In this document: piece by piece, positions 43,537 through 54,872 of the stretch
Layout of the letters: the number at the start of each line of letters is the position of its first letter
Numbering within the stretch: position 1 is the stretch's first letter
NCBI GenBank assembly: GCA_022836615.1
Contig: MU405228.1
Coordinates: 186,001-250,000 of the forward strand
Source of the DNA: Annulohypoxylon bovei var. microspora
Taxonomy: Eukaryota; Ascomycota; Sordariomycetes; Xylariales; Hypoxylaceae
Reading direction: 5' to 3'
DNA length: 64,000 nucleotides
Notes under the pieces: generated by a model
Told to the model about the DNA's origin: nothing
What the model saw: the letters and a program-made list of their open reading frames with translations, nothing else
The model's database searches: none
Made by a program: the position numbers and the translations under genes

Positions 43537-44161
43537 TGTGTCAAGGCCGTGTGTTTATCCAAAGGATTGTGCAAAGTCAAAGCAAATGTGAACGTCAACG
43601 ATGTCTTCCCCTGGGTCTTCCGGGAATGACAAGGCCAACGATGGTAGTCGGCAAAAGGAATGAAGCCAGGCTGAGGGCTAGCGACGAGTGGAAGGGTGGA
43701 ATATTACATGGTGGCTAGGTAGGTTGTTTATTAAGGTGAGGTGATACGGGATATGACGGATTATCCCAACGCTCGGATCAATTGAACTTTCAGGGGTCCT
43801 CAGGCATGGGTGTGCCTGGTTAGTGGGTACCTAGGTACTTGATCAGGTATCTAGTGCGACTTACAACTCACTGTACCTACATGTACCTAGGTACTCCAAT
43901 CAATATGTTGATATCGAGACAGTTTGGCACAATGCCACGTACTATGAGGATACCAGGCACCTCTAACTTGCAAACAACAAAGAGAAACAAATAGGCTTGT
44001 CTACTAGGTGTATCAAGCAATACAGCTGTACAGTAGCAAATATGGATATGTCTGACAGGTGCCCAAGGAAGTAAGTAGCCACCCACATGTAGTGTATTGC
44101 CTTTAGTAGGTATACCGTACAGGTACCTAGGTAATTTAGGTATTTCATACTCTTAAGGCTA
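43537..44161. other. Spacer left of the inverted-repeat element
   Basis: It includes the promoter of the Cys-cluster gene and a patch dense in the palindrome GTACCTAGGTAC (43827-43838, 43883-43894, a partial copy at 44123-44133). No gene seen. Confidence 0.5.
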
Positions 44162-44620
44162 TCCCCACGACCGCCATTACATGTACAAAAAAGACCCCGC
44201 TAGACCTACTTAGTGTGGCCTATTAGAAGACACCGTTCAACACTTTTCTCCACAATTTATAAGGGTTTTTGATGAACTTTTCAATATAATATAATTGTAA
44301 ATATTACGATAAAGGTTAGTTTTTAATGTTTTTTTTTTTGAAAAAGGTTTTTCGGTAAGCTAAATATTTATAAGTTTAATATTCTATGAAAAATCAAAGA
44401 AATTGAGGTTAAATTCGTTGATATCGCAAAGGTTGTCGTCGAAATCGGTGTTTTTAGCCCAGCTAGCTTCAATACTTACGGGAGCTAAAAGCTTTGTACT
44501 TATGCGACAAAAACACGCCTGAAAACGCGCTGAAAGAGTCCCCTGGTACCTTAGATGGGGCTGAAACCAGGTATAAGTGGGTTCTCTTGGCATTTGTACA
44601 TGTAATGGCGGTCGTGGGGA
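44162..44620. mobile_element. 459-bp non-autonomous DNA transposon (MITE) with 28-bp perfect terminal inverted repeats and TA flanks
   Basis: Bases 44162-44189 and 44593-44620 are exact inverted copies, 28 of 28, beginning TCCCCACGACCGCC. Beyond them the two sides diverge at once. TA lies directly outside each end (44160-44161 and 44621-44622), as expected for the target duplication of the Tc1/mariner-pogo-Fot1 superfamily. The interior is AT-rich in the left two thirds and has no transposase; the 69-codon minus frame at 44384-44593 shows no DDE or helix-turn-helix features. It is therefore a miniature or deleted, non-autonomous copy. It sits 190 bp beyond the SDH7 stop codon. Because the repeats are undecayed, insertion is probably recent. 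Confidence 0.85.
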
Positions 44621-44810
44621 TAAGCAACTTGAATTCTATGGATTAGGTATCTTGTGATGAACAAACTCGATATGTGCCTAGCTACATATGTACAGTGGTG
44701 TTTAAACATGGGATGTTATCCCAATCTGATAAACCCATTCAAACAAGGCATTGAATACTACCTATTAAAATAGGAGAATGGCAAAGGGGTCAGATCGTAT
44801 TGTTCCAGTC

Positions 44811-45321
44811 TCACTTTTCGTTACCCTCTTCGTTACCATCTTTGTTTCTCTTCCGTATGGCATTCATGAGCTCATATAGTTGTCCTAATTGTTGGTCTGA
44901 TAAACTCTTGTTAATAGATCGATCATTTAGCAAGGCCAAGGGTAGACGAACCGCTCATCTTTGCAACTTTCTCCGGGTCTAGCTTATCACCAACCCATGA
45001 GTCGCCTTCTATCTTCTGAGCGTAGAGTTGCCATTCTGTAAGGAATCCGATCTGTGATATTGTTAACATATAATTCTAGCTGAGTCAAGAATCTTAGCAG
45101 AGGCTTCATACTAGATGTGCCGGATTGTCGACATTTCTATGGGCGCGAAACTCAGCTTTGATATACTCGTCGCCAAGCAGGCGCATTTCTTGTGACAGAT
45201 GTTTTCTGTGAGCTCTGAATAGACGACGATAGAGAGGAATCGGCGGCAATAGTGCCATAGGCGCCGGCTTTAAGCCATTTCCAGCCGTCGCAGTGGCTAA
45301 TAATCTCCATGAGGGTTTCAT
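44811..45321 (-). CDS. SDH7: Succinate dehydrogenase assembly factor 3 (Sdh7/Acn9)
   Basis: Three exons, 45321-45112, 45051-44952 and 44896-44811, give 131 aa; the introns of 60 and 55 nt are GT-AG. Sdh7/SDHAF3 is a mitochondrial-matrix LYR-family protein that helps mature the iron-sulphur subunit of respiratory complex II. The core LLPPIPLYRRLFRAHRKHL carries the L-Y-R triad, followed by MRLLGDEYIKAEFRAHRNVDNPAHL, IGFLTEWQLYAQKIEGDSW and SDQQLGQLYELMNAIRK, all characteristic. The basic start MKPSWRLLATATAGNGLKPAP looks like a mitochondrial presequence, which is why I choose ATG 45321 over the upstream ATG at 45399. Splitting over three exons makes this gene easy to miss. Residues conserved in the family appear intact. 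Confidence 0.92.
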
Positions 45322-45955
45322 GGCAAATGCGACTTGGTAATCGATGTCAAATTTGTAATTGATCTTGAACTTCACAATGGACGATGCTGATGCTTCCACA
45401 TACCTTGTAGGTACTTGTGTACCTAATAATTACTAAAAATCAATTGAAGTTGTACAGTGCACATTTAAATCAGACCTATCGAGCGCATACTGTATACTTG
45501 CAATTCCACAGACAACCCGCTCTATGAAGATGAAGAACGAATTACCTACAATCTTCAATAGAACAACAAATCACCTACCTACTTAATCTAGAGCGTTGAT
45601 AGATAGGATTATCTGTCCTAGGAAAAGGTGTACTATCATAAATTCGTTTGGATTTCTCAATAGGGGTTAAACTGTCGTGTTATTATTCTATGTTAGGATT
45701 GTTGTATCGTAAAAATACGTCATAGCTCTAGAGCATGATGTATATACGAATTAGCCTCTTGAGCAAAAATCAAGAGACGTATGCAAGTGTCCATCCACTC
45801 TAATCCATTGTGTCACTCTCACTCCAGCCCCTCCCAGATGTGGGCTACTCAGAACTTTGGATTATTTATGTAGAGCCTCAATAATCCAAGCGAAAAGCCC
45901 ATATTCAAATGTGCTTTCGTTGGAGGATGTTAACATGCGCGTGTTCTCGGGGTGT
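45322..45955. other. Spacer between SDH7 and SEC9
   Basis: AT-rich. It holds the SDH7 promoter and leader and the SEC9 3' flank. No gene, repeat or RNA seen. Confidence 0.5.
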
Positions 45956-47354
45956 CTATAACTCCCCGTTCATCTTCTTTAATCTCAAGTTGGTCACTCT
46001 CAGCTGGTCATCAAGTGGTTCGGTCTGCAATATAATTAGCTTGATACTTGGAGAAGAATAGTGATATTGTAGAGCTACAAACCTTAGAACCAATTCTATC
46101 AATAAGCTTGTTACCCTGGTCGAGCTCATCACCCAAGGCTTTGGCAAGGCGATTGAGTCTGAAAGTACCATTCTGGAGCTCGTTTAGATTGTTCTCGATT
46201 TGGTCGTTGTCGTTGTTCAGATCTTGCGCACCCTCTTCGTCAGAATCATCCTCTAGCGTATACTTGTTCCTGTCATTTCTGTTGGGTTTCGAGAATGACG
46301 GAGGTGCTTCTCCCCTGTTTAATTCGTTGAAGTTCGACTCCATGCGCGAATTCTGAGCAAACTTCTCTCTTCGAGTAGCCTCGCGAACCGCTCGGTCAGA
46401 CTGGTTCTGAGCCATGACTCTGGTCTCCTCCTCGGCAGTCTTCCGCTTCTCTGTAAATGGGTTCTTGACATGGACGGCGAACATGCTCCTGTTGAGGGTC
46501 TTGAGCTTCTTCGTCTGGGCATCAGCATGGCGCTGCTTCTCGATTGCCGAGTCTACGAGCTGCTCTGTGTTATAGAGCCGTTCGTTCTGAGCACCGAGTC
46601 GCGCCAAACTTTGCATACCAACGTCCAGACTTTGATTGAGGGCCCTCATAGAGTTCTCGGTGGAGTTGACGCTAGCTTTGGTAGTCTCCTGGATCTCCTT
46701 CTTTAGGTCCTTGTATTCTTCGTACTCTTTCTCCTCCTCTGTGAGCTCACGCTGCTGCCCGTAGCCACCATATTTGGAGTCGGCACCGGATGCACCAGAA
46801 CCGTAACTTCCATCCTGTTGAGTACCCCTTTGTTCCGATCGTTCCTGGGCACCAGAGAATAGAGCGTCTCGGTTGGCATCCGTGCCATTGCTATCGGTTC
46901 GGCCGAGTCCACCATATCCACCAGAGCGACCAGCTGGAGCACCAGAGTTGTTATATTTATTATTTCCGTAACCAGAGGATGAGCCATATTTGTTGTTAGC
47001 ATAGCCACTAGGCGGCTGGTCGTTAGGTGGTGCGTTGGAATAAGGGGGCGGGGCGGTCGCAGAAGAGGAACTGCTGGCATTGCGAGCGAGAGGAGGAGCA
47101 CCGTATCCGCTGCGAGGGCCAGGCCCGCTAGGGAGGCCGACAGGCTGGCCGTTTTGAACGCCTGTCCGAGCCTGTTGATAAGGAGTCATTTTGGCATATT
47201 TGTTGTTGTCGTTCATGTAGGGGTCATTTGCGGGCTGAGATTGAGCGTAGGGATTATCCGATGATGGAGCTGGAGAGCTCTTCTTTCCGAACAGGGCCGA
47301 GCGATTCGCATCGTCATCACCATCCGGTTGCTTCTTTCCGAGGAATCTCTTCAT
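45956..47354 (-). CDS. SEC9: Plasma-membrane t-SNARE of the SNAP-25 type (Sec9)
   Basis: Exons 47354-46083 and 46024-45956, with a 59-nt intron (gtttgt ... ttgcag), give 446 aa. Sec9 is the Qbc-SNARE that pairs with Sso1/2 and Snc1/2 to fuse exocytic vesicles at the plasma membrane. The N-terminal 200 residues are disordered, rich in Gly, Asn, Tyr and Ser, with two copies of an ANRxALF motif (near residues 16 and 166). The first SNARE helix spans roughly residues 225-285 (KASVNSTENSMRALNQSL onward), then VKNPFTEKRK with an NPF motif. The second SNARE helix runs from about residue 378 (NDNDQIENNLNELQNGTFRL) and is completed only by the 22-residue second exon, TEPLDDQLRVTNLRLKKMNG. No membrane anchor is present, as expected. 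Confidence 0.94.
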
Positions 47355-48421
47355 TGTGTTTATGGGCGGTTTTGATTGCTTGATCGTTCGATTGATTGAT
47401 CGATTGTTGATTAATTGATTGATGATGAGGTGTATTGTATTAATCCGACGAAATAGAGAGAAAGGAACAGTGTCGCGAATTATAAGACGGGTTGAATTAT
47501 GGAACTGTAGACACGGGACGTCTTAGGTTACGTTTCGAAAAGGAGGGGACCATAGGAATCTGGACATGTTTAAAATGATTCGTCAGTTTCAGGCCGCAGC
47601 AGTGGGGTTCCCATATTTTATATAGGCGGTAAGGGGCGGTAAACCAGTCAGCCACTGTGGTGGCAACTGCCTTAGCTGACTAGAATTTACAGGGGTACAT
47701 ATTCTAAGTTTGGCTCCCGCTGAATCAGTGCTCGTATTGGAACATTGCTTTGTACATATCGGTACATGTAAGTGTCTTGTAAAGCTCACCTTGGGTTAAC
47801 CAGCTCAATTCAAACTGATTATGCGCCTAGACACCTATCTATCTATATATGGGAATGATGACATTGATCTGGAGGTATGATATAAACTTTAAACTCATAG
47901 AAATATCTAGGTACTTACATGTTGATATGCGGGTATATGTACTTATTAGTTTACATACCCAACCCATAAGCCCCTTCCAAGGTTAGTATTGTTACGGGCT
48001 GACCTTATGTACCTATGTACCTCCTGCCTGAGGCAACTCTATTTATGTACCTAGGTACAAATGTTACTTGTACATATGTACTTCCCATACCTATTTCCGC
48101 CGATAATGAATGAGTCCATCACCACTTCACCTTCAAAACATTATCAGCACCAACTTCCTGTTCACAATGGCTGGCCCAACGTCTTATTAAGACCATCTAT
48201 ATAGAATATTTAAAGCTCCTTGTTCGCATATTTATGAGCTGCTAAGCTCCGATTTATCGAAGATGATATCACAAATACATACATTCTATACACAGCGAAT
48301 ATCGCAAGATCATGCAACAGAATCAATACAAGTCGTCATAACGTTGACCAGATTCTAAATTGGTTTCGTTCTCTCTATAGAAGGATTGATTTGTTAGGAC
48401 ATAAACCACATAAAACTCACA
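47355..48421. other. Divergent spacer SEC9 / GTPBP-like gene
   Basis: Directly upstream of SEC9 is a GATT-rich stretch (47384-47425). A GTACCTAGGTAC palindrome lies at 48047-48058 and several GTACCTA half copies between 47910 and 48080. The right 300 bp are leader. No gene seen. Confidence 0.5.
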
Positions 48422-51229
48422 ATGGCTTCTATATTCACTTTCGATCATGATCCTCCACGGGTGAATTCCCCCTGGCAAACCGGTCAGGATTCAGGAAAGA
48501 GACCCCATCCCGAGCGTTCTGTGACTACTGGATCTATTGTTGAGTCAGATCAGCTCTCTGATTCTCATCTAGAGAGACTCGAAGCAGAGCCGCAGGACGG
48601 TCCAATCGAGTACAAATTACACCTCTTGTTACGGCCTCGAAGGCGCTACGGTACTACGAGCACTGCCTTGAAAGTATCCGGATCTCAGCACTCCAAACTA
48701 GTGCGAGAAGCAAAGCAGCCAAAGCAAGCTGGATTACCTCTCGCCTCTTCAAGTCAGACTAGGCAGAATCGCCTTCATCATTTAACTACACAATTGCTCT
48801 GGAGATTGCAACAGTCATCGCCAAATCATTCGACTGCGAGACGTGAACTCGTGATTCCGAAATTACCGGAAGACATCGCTGATCTTACGGCTCTAGAGAA
48901 GCCGGGGAAACTACTTCCAGGCCTCGAGGAGTCCAATGGGGCGCTGTATGAAATAGGCGTCGCTGACGATGGAACATTTGTGGGCTTGACCAAGGACGAG
49001 ATGGATGAGAGTATGGCAACACTCAAAGTCATGGCTGCTAGTCTAGGTTGCAGGGTTGAGGTGCAGCGCATGAAGGCCGTCGGGACCTGTGAGTGGGTCG
49101 ACAGCACATCGGAGTCGGAAAGCGAAGTTCAGGTCGCAGATCTTTGGGTAGCAGAGGCTCTTATTATGCCAGTGTTGAATATTCAGAGCAATAGGAATAG
49201 CCAACAGGCAGATCAACTGAACGCAACCCCTAGGAGAGGCGCTTCGATCACCGAACAACTCCGTGTTTCACTCATTGGGCCGACGACATCGGGTAAAACA
49301 ACACTGCTCGGAACACTATCTAACGGCACATTGGACAATGGACGGGGAAGTAGCAGGATCAACCTCTTGAGGCATCGTCATGAGGTCGTATCTGGACAAA
49401 CTAGCGGTATGTATGAAAACATATCGTATCGAAATTTGAACACTTAAAGTTTCGAACGATCTCTAAATTTCTATGATGTAGATGGAAGCTAATGTTATGG
49501 CAGTGAGTATGACGATTTCATATATTTGTTACTAAATTGAAGAAAACATCTCCCCGGTAGTATATTTTACAAACAAGTGCTAAAAATACTGACACATCAT
49601 GTTTTCACATACCAGTCAATTGCTCAGGAGCTCATCGGTTATGAGAATCGAAAAATATTCAATTACAACATTGATAATATAAATGAATGGCCGGATATAC
49701 ATGACCGCGCAGAGAATGGCCGGCTGGCCCTTCTTATTGACTCCGCTGGACACCCACGATATCAGCGAACTACCCTTCGAGCTCTCGTCGGATGGGCTCC
49801 TCACTGGACTTTTCTGTGTATTCCAAACGAAGATGGAGTTCCTGCTTCTGGCGTCCATTCCCTCTCCGGTGTAGATGGGGCTCTGGGTGTTGGGATAGTT
49901 TCGATGGATCTAGCTATGGCACACCTTGATTTATGCCTAAAACTGGCGATACCTCTAGCTATTCTCATCACCAAGTCCGAGCTAGGGCAAATAGCAACTT
50001 TAAAGGAGCATTTAGCTATAGTGTTCACCAAAGTCAAAGCTATGGGAAGGACACCGAAATTGCTGACTTCTACCGCACGCGACGAAGATAACCTGATAGA
50101 AGTACCTGGCAACGACCTCCGAAAGATCCAGGATGAAGTCATTGGCCCTATTACTAAATCTGGTGACCCGCTATCTATTGTCCCTGTGATCCTCACAAGT
50201 GCTGTTAAAGGCATAGGCATTGGGCTGACTCATGCTTTGCTAAGAAGTTTGCCGACACCAACTATACCGACAGCACGAGATTTTGTTCCACTCGCCTTGA
50301 ATCCAGAACAGCCGGCTGCTCTCTTTCATATTGATGAAGTTTTTGATATGTCATTGAGCCGCGCCCAGACTGTCACAACCTCCGGGTCAGGGGAAAGCGC
50401 GCCGGTAGTAACCGGCTATCTACGATTTGGGAGATTGTCTATAGGAGATAAAGTTGTTTTAGGACCATTTCCAGGCGACGAAGAGGACGCCGGCGCTTTA
50501 GTACCGAAGGACCACCCTCCGCCTGGGTATGGGCTATCGATTCCTCATCCTTCATCTGCGGAATTTGCCCGACTTAGCTCTCGTCTTACGTTATCAGCTT
50601 CTAAAATTGAGGGTGAATGGCGCCAAGCTATAATTGTGAACATACGCGACCTGAGACTCCCTGTACAGACTATCGAAGCAGGACAGGCAGGCTCCATTCA
50701 GGTGGTCTTTGATGAGCCTAATGAAGTACCCGATTCCAACACCGTTTCCGGGAAGCCGAAGCTATCTATTGGTAGCCTCCGCAAGGGCCAGGTTCTCGCC
50801 GTGCCCAGCCAACACATGGTGGACACCGGGCTCTCTCTTCAAGCAGCTTCTAGTCTAATAGCTTCCTTCAAAGCATCGGACGTCAAGTCACTAACAGTGA
50901 ATAGTCTAGTAAATGCTTACGTGGGAATGGTTCGTGCGGCTGTTCGGGTATTGCGAGTGACACGTCAGAGGTCCGAGTTAAACGCACAAAAGGGTTTCAC
51001 AGAAGATGAAGAAGATATGTTTAGTATGAATGACCATATAGAGCTCGAGCGTACTAAGTCAGAAGCGGACCTCGACGAATACCAGGCAGAATACCATGTC
51101 TCACTGGAACTCTTGAATAACAGGGAATGGATCGAACTCGGGTCTCAAATTGTTCTCGTGGAAGGGGGATTTAGAGATAAGTCGGGACTTGAAGGTTACG
51201 TTGGTAACGTGATCGAAATTGGAGAGTGA
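48422..51229 (+). CDS. GTPBP1/2-type translational GTPase
   Basis: Two coding blocks: 48422 to about 49406 and about 49578 (or 49615) to 51229. The protein is close to 870 aa. Motifs of an elongation-factor-like GTPase appear in order: G1 GPTTSGKTTL (near residue 289), switch region RHEVVSGQTS, G3 DSAGH, G4 ITKSE, then EF-Tu-type beta-barrel domains with PVVTGYLRFGRLSIGDKVVLGP. Human GTPBP1 and GTPBP2 have the same order and take part in mRNA turnover and ribosome rescue; the fungal role is inferred. The N-terminal 280 residues are mostly fungal-specific. The only frame-keeping GT-AG junction, 49406 to 49578, inserts 13 extra residues after GQTS, whereas the family-like joint GQTS-SIAQELIGY needs a shift of one base (see findings). 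Confidence 0.8.
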
Positions 51230-51469
51230 ACAGAACATCGCTGTCATGGCATTTCTATGTATGGCCTTTTAAATATTAGAACATCCACAAGTATCTATTG
51301 AAATTTTATAGTATTAATTGATGTTGCTTGGGGGTGTTCTATCCATGCCTATGCCTATGCCTATGCGACCTAGACGAATCGGGTATGAACACATCTATAG
51401 ACCTAGATTCGTAGATTCGTCTTATTGCCAAACGCCTCGTAACTTTTCCAATGTGACTGACCAATTCTA
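51230..51469. other. Short convergent 3' spacer with ATGCCT repeat
   Basis: ATGCCT is repeated three times plus ATGC at 51345-51366, and the near-palindromic CTAGACGAATC/GATTCGTAGATTCG occurs nearby at 51370-51420. Otherwise featureless. Confidence 0.6.
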
Positions 51470-51922
51470 TCAGGCCCTCACTAGACCATAGAACAACGTC
51501 CACGTCAATATGTATCCCGCAAGCCCATTAAAGAGGCCTCCCGTCCAGAATTCATACTGGGTTCGAAAGTATCTGCTCGTGTCGAAGAGACCGTGACCTG
51601 CCTTTGACGACGTGGGCGCGACGCGGATCGTATAGAAGAGGACAGTGGTGAGGATGGTGAAGATAAAGTAGAAGAAGAATCCGCTATAAGACTCGAGGCC
51701 CAGGATGCCAGCGGCGGCGCCGAAGATGGAAGCAGTGAGGGTCTGGAGATTCGATAGAGCCTAATTGCGCGAAGAGGAAGAACCTGTCAATACCTTAAAG
51801 CAACAATGTATTGATGAATGGAACAATTGCTCAGTTACCTAGGCAGTAGAACTAACCTTTGTGTTGTGCATTATCGATTCCGGCACAATAGGAGCTATCT
51901 GGAATTCCCTTTCGGTCGGCAT
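51470..51922 (-). CDS. EMC6: ER membrane protein complex subunit 6 (EMC6)
   Basis: Exons 51922-51857 and 51760-51470, with a 96-nt intron (gttagt ... aattag, phase 0), give 118 aa. EMC6 is a core transmembrane subunit of the ER membrane complex, which inserts tail-anchored and multi-pass proteins. The N-terminal cytosolic part has MHNTKALSNLQTLTASIFGAAAG, followed by three hydrophobic segments: the first around IFGAAAGILGL; the second, SGFFFYFIFTILTTVLFYTI; and the third, GGLFNGLAGYILTWTLFYGLVRA, which is the most conserved. The length equals that of other fungal EMC6 proteins. No single frame in this stretch is long, so the gene is visible only after splicing. Confidence 0.93.
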
Positions 51923-52908
51923 GGCTGCGCTCGTCTTTGTGCCTATTTCGATCTTTGTCCTTCAATTTTCAATATAGTATGTATCTATGTCTTGGAGTAA
52001 GATGGGGAATTTAAAAGCTTGACGTCGTGTGGCATGTACGTAATGTTTTAAGAGCAATGGACCAGTGACCATTGGACCATAAGGCAAATCGTTAGCGAAT
52101 AGCGTGAGGCAACTAAAACCCCAGGATAGCGGTTCCGTTAGAAAGGTTATCTGACAGGTGGACCGCAAACGTTTGACTAATTCGGCAAGCGGTGTACGGC
52201 AGCCCTGTTTAATCTGGTTTAATCTGGTGTAATCTGGTGTAATCTGTACTTGCATTGTAGCAGATTGTAGGTAGGTACGTTCCACGTTCCACGTTCTATG
52301 TCCCACTTTACGTTCTTCCCACGGGCTGTGTATGATGTTTCTGATGTTTCTTTCGTTCTTTCTTGGGTTTTTCTATGGGGAAAGCTCCCCCTGCTCTCCC
52401 CTGCTTCTACGGGTTCTCGGACATTACACACGCATATACTTAGCTTAGGTACTTGCCTAATTAGAGAATCATTACGCCAGGGTAATCTCGTACAATTTCG
52501 TACAAGTCAAATGAACAAAGCACTTGACAACTGAACTTAACTTCCTTTCAATAATGACTGCGTTCCTTACAAACATTTCCTTTGCTAACTTTTACTCACT
52601 TTTGCTAACTAACCCTCCCCATTTCTTCTCTTTTCATTACATGTTACATGTTTGATTGTTACTTTTACCAAATCGAACTGAGTCACTCCTTGTAGAGCTA
52701 TTCGCAAATTTGAGTGAATCACGAGTACTTTCGCGCCAGATGGACGCGATTCGTCGTGTGACACTGCGATTACATGGAGACTCACGTAGATGAGGGAACG
52801 CCTTTGAGCAACTACCTCGAGGGTACGTATACTCATTTTATATACATGCAGTACTTTCGTAACCAGTTCCTAGTCTCCTGACTAAAATATCTTGTCAAAA
52901 TAATCGAT
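51923..52908. other. Divergent spacer EMC6 / Inp2-like gene
   Basis: It contains a 10-bp tandem repeat at 52211-52246 (annotated separately), a CGTTCCACGTTC doublet near 52279-52292 and a pyrimidine-rich tract at 52600-52660. No gene seen. Confidence 0.5.
52211..52246. repeat. 10-bp tandem repeat AATCTGGTKT
   Basis: There are 3.6 units of a decamer AATCTGGT(T/G)T in the spacer between EMC6 and the Inp2-like gene. Confidence 0.85.
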
Positions 52909-54872
52909 ATGTCCGAAGTTCCCAAAATCCTAACTATCCTTACTATAGGCACCGGAGACGGAGACGAACCGCAGTGGCAGGAGCCCGAAGAAAATACGGA
53001 TCACGACTTCTCACCGCCGTCTAGCCCACCACGAGATTTCGCTCCTAGAGGCTTGGCCAAGGTCCGGAAGAAGTTTCGGGAAAACTTACCGAGACCCTTG
53101 TGCATTGATTCTAACACTTTCCCTTCTCGAATCAGCTTCGATGAGATTCATAACCACGCCTCACCTCTCTTCGATGTGCTACGACTCTTCGTCGAAGCAG
53201 TTACTTCTTCTATCGACCATGCCAAATCGATCGGCTTCCTCGAACGCCTGCGTCTTGCCATCATCCAGTCCCAACTCCTAGATAACCCCTTAGTATTAGG
53301 GTACCAACCATCGATAGAACCGGACGCACCGCAACCCGAAATCGAACCGAGTTTCCATGGTCTGACAACTTCTGGTGCCGTTGCCGCGGCCGTATTTGGC
53401 TTTGGTGCGGCATCCCTCGTTCGATGCTTCGTGCTCGGGGGGTTCATGCCAACTTGGAAGCGGCTTTTGGTTTCTACCGCAGTAACGTCTCTAGCACTCC
53501 TAGTCGCTAGGGCATATGTGCGAAGACAACTCCTGAGGAACATCCAAAAGCAAGGGTTGGTGGAGGCCTCGACATTCTTCTCGCTTTCGCGGGAATATGA
53601 CTGTGCAAACAGTGCAGCGCTCAACTTCGTTATGGAAGTCGAATTAGTTGCCCGCGGATATCGACTGTAACGTTACCATTTCCCAAAGACTTTAGATACA
53701 ACTAGCTAATTTGCCAATAGGAGTACGCCGATCCCCCCTATTAGTCGATTAGAGAACAATGGACAAAACGTCAAATGTCTTCAACTTAGAAATGCCCTTC
53801 GAAATAGCCTTACGGAAGTTATCTCTAAGTACTACCAAATAGCTTTCACGATCTGGGCATTTGCAGAACAGACTGAATTACTGCAACTACAATCTCAATA
53901 TCAGTTTACCGTTGCCGATGTGGTGGAAAGGTTCAATGTGTTTTCCAAGGCTGACCCCTATAATGCTGAAAAATTGCAGCCCTTGAAGGATGCTGCCTTT
54001 CTCTTCCATGATATTCGAAAGATGTTTTTAAGTGGCTTGCTGGCTCTTCACACCGTTGGCGATGACACCGACCGACTGCGTTTCTCGACGATATTAGAAG
54101 CGTTTAAGGAACTGAATGTTGCCACCAGGCAATCGTACGTACGGGTGAGAGACATATTGGCTGATAACGACTGTAAGTGAACTATGACAAGTCAGCCGGC
54201 TGCCACTTTCTAATAGCAAAACTAGTCCAAATTCCAAAAACTCCACGGAGTCCTGAGACCCCTGGTCACGATAGGTGGCGTCACCAGGTCCGTAGGCTCA
54301 ACTCGATGACCATGAACATCCGCAGCGTGCAGGCGAAGTTACACCTTTTGCGCGAAGAGTCATCCAAAGCCTTGAACGAAGCCGACGATATCAGCGACCT
54401 CGGACCATTATTTATGGCTCAGTACGACTCGATCGGGCAAGATCTACGAGACTTGATGGAAGCATGGCAGACCGGCAAGGCCTCGCTGGCGTCTGGTATC
54501 GATAGAAACGAGAAGCGCCTGTCATCTATTTGCTCTACGCTCGTGTCTCCCTTAAGTACGATGAGTGGACGGACGATTGCAGAAGAGGACGAGAGCAGCC
54601 TAGATGGGAACGAGCCTGGGATTGCCGATGCATTAAAGAAGCTTAACGGAGATAGTTCACCGCCGGTAGAAATCGAGCCTGAAATTTTTGAGGCCATCTC
54701 GATTCCTCGGCCAAAGAGCTTGCTTACGCGAGAAGAGAGAATTATCAGGATGAGAGAAGATCGCAAGACGAGAGAGATTTCCAAGGCGAAAGCCGAAGCC
54801 CAGAGAGGCATGATGCGAGAATTGCAAGGGGTGCTAGAAAGAAAACCTGGACGTGGCCGAATCTCTCTCTAA
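52909..54872 (+). CDS. Inp2-like myosin-binding (vezatin-family) membrane protein
   Basis: Exons 52909-53666, 53721-54172 and 54217-54872 give 621 aa, all GT-AG and in phase. Fungal members of this myosin-binding (vezatin/MysB) family act as membrane receptors for class V myosin; yeast Inp2 moves peroxisomes to the bud. The protein has an acidic/proline-rich N-terminus, two adjacent hydrophobic helices near residues 158-180 (SGAVAAAVFGFGAASLVRC) and 185-205 (LLVSTAVTSLALLVARAYV), and a helical region after the membrane part (VEASTFFSLSREYDCANSAALNFVMEVELVARGYRL). The C-terminus is a basic coiled coil (LLTREERIIRMREDRKTREISKAKAEAQRGMM). The organelle cannot be told from sequence; no peroxisomal signal is obvious. 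The family call rests on overall architecture and recollection of the domain. Confidence 0.75.

Noticed and set aside
44384..44593. 69-codon frame inside the inverted-repeat element as a transposase remnant
   Set aside because: No DDE residues or helix-turn-helix signature; it starts directly beside the terminal repeat and is most likely chance.
45322..45399. Upstream ATG of SDH7 (26 extra residues)
   Set aside because: The extension is not presequence-like and the next ATG gives the family-typical basic N-terminus.
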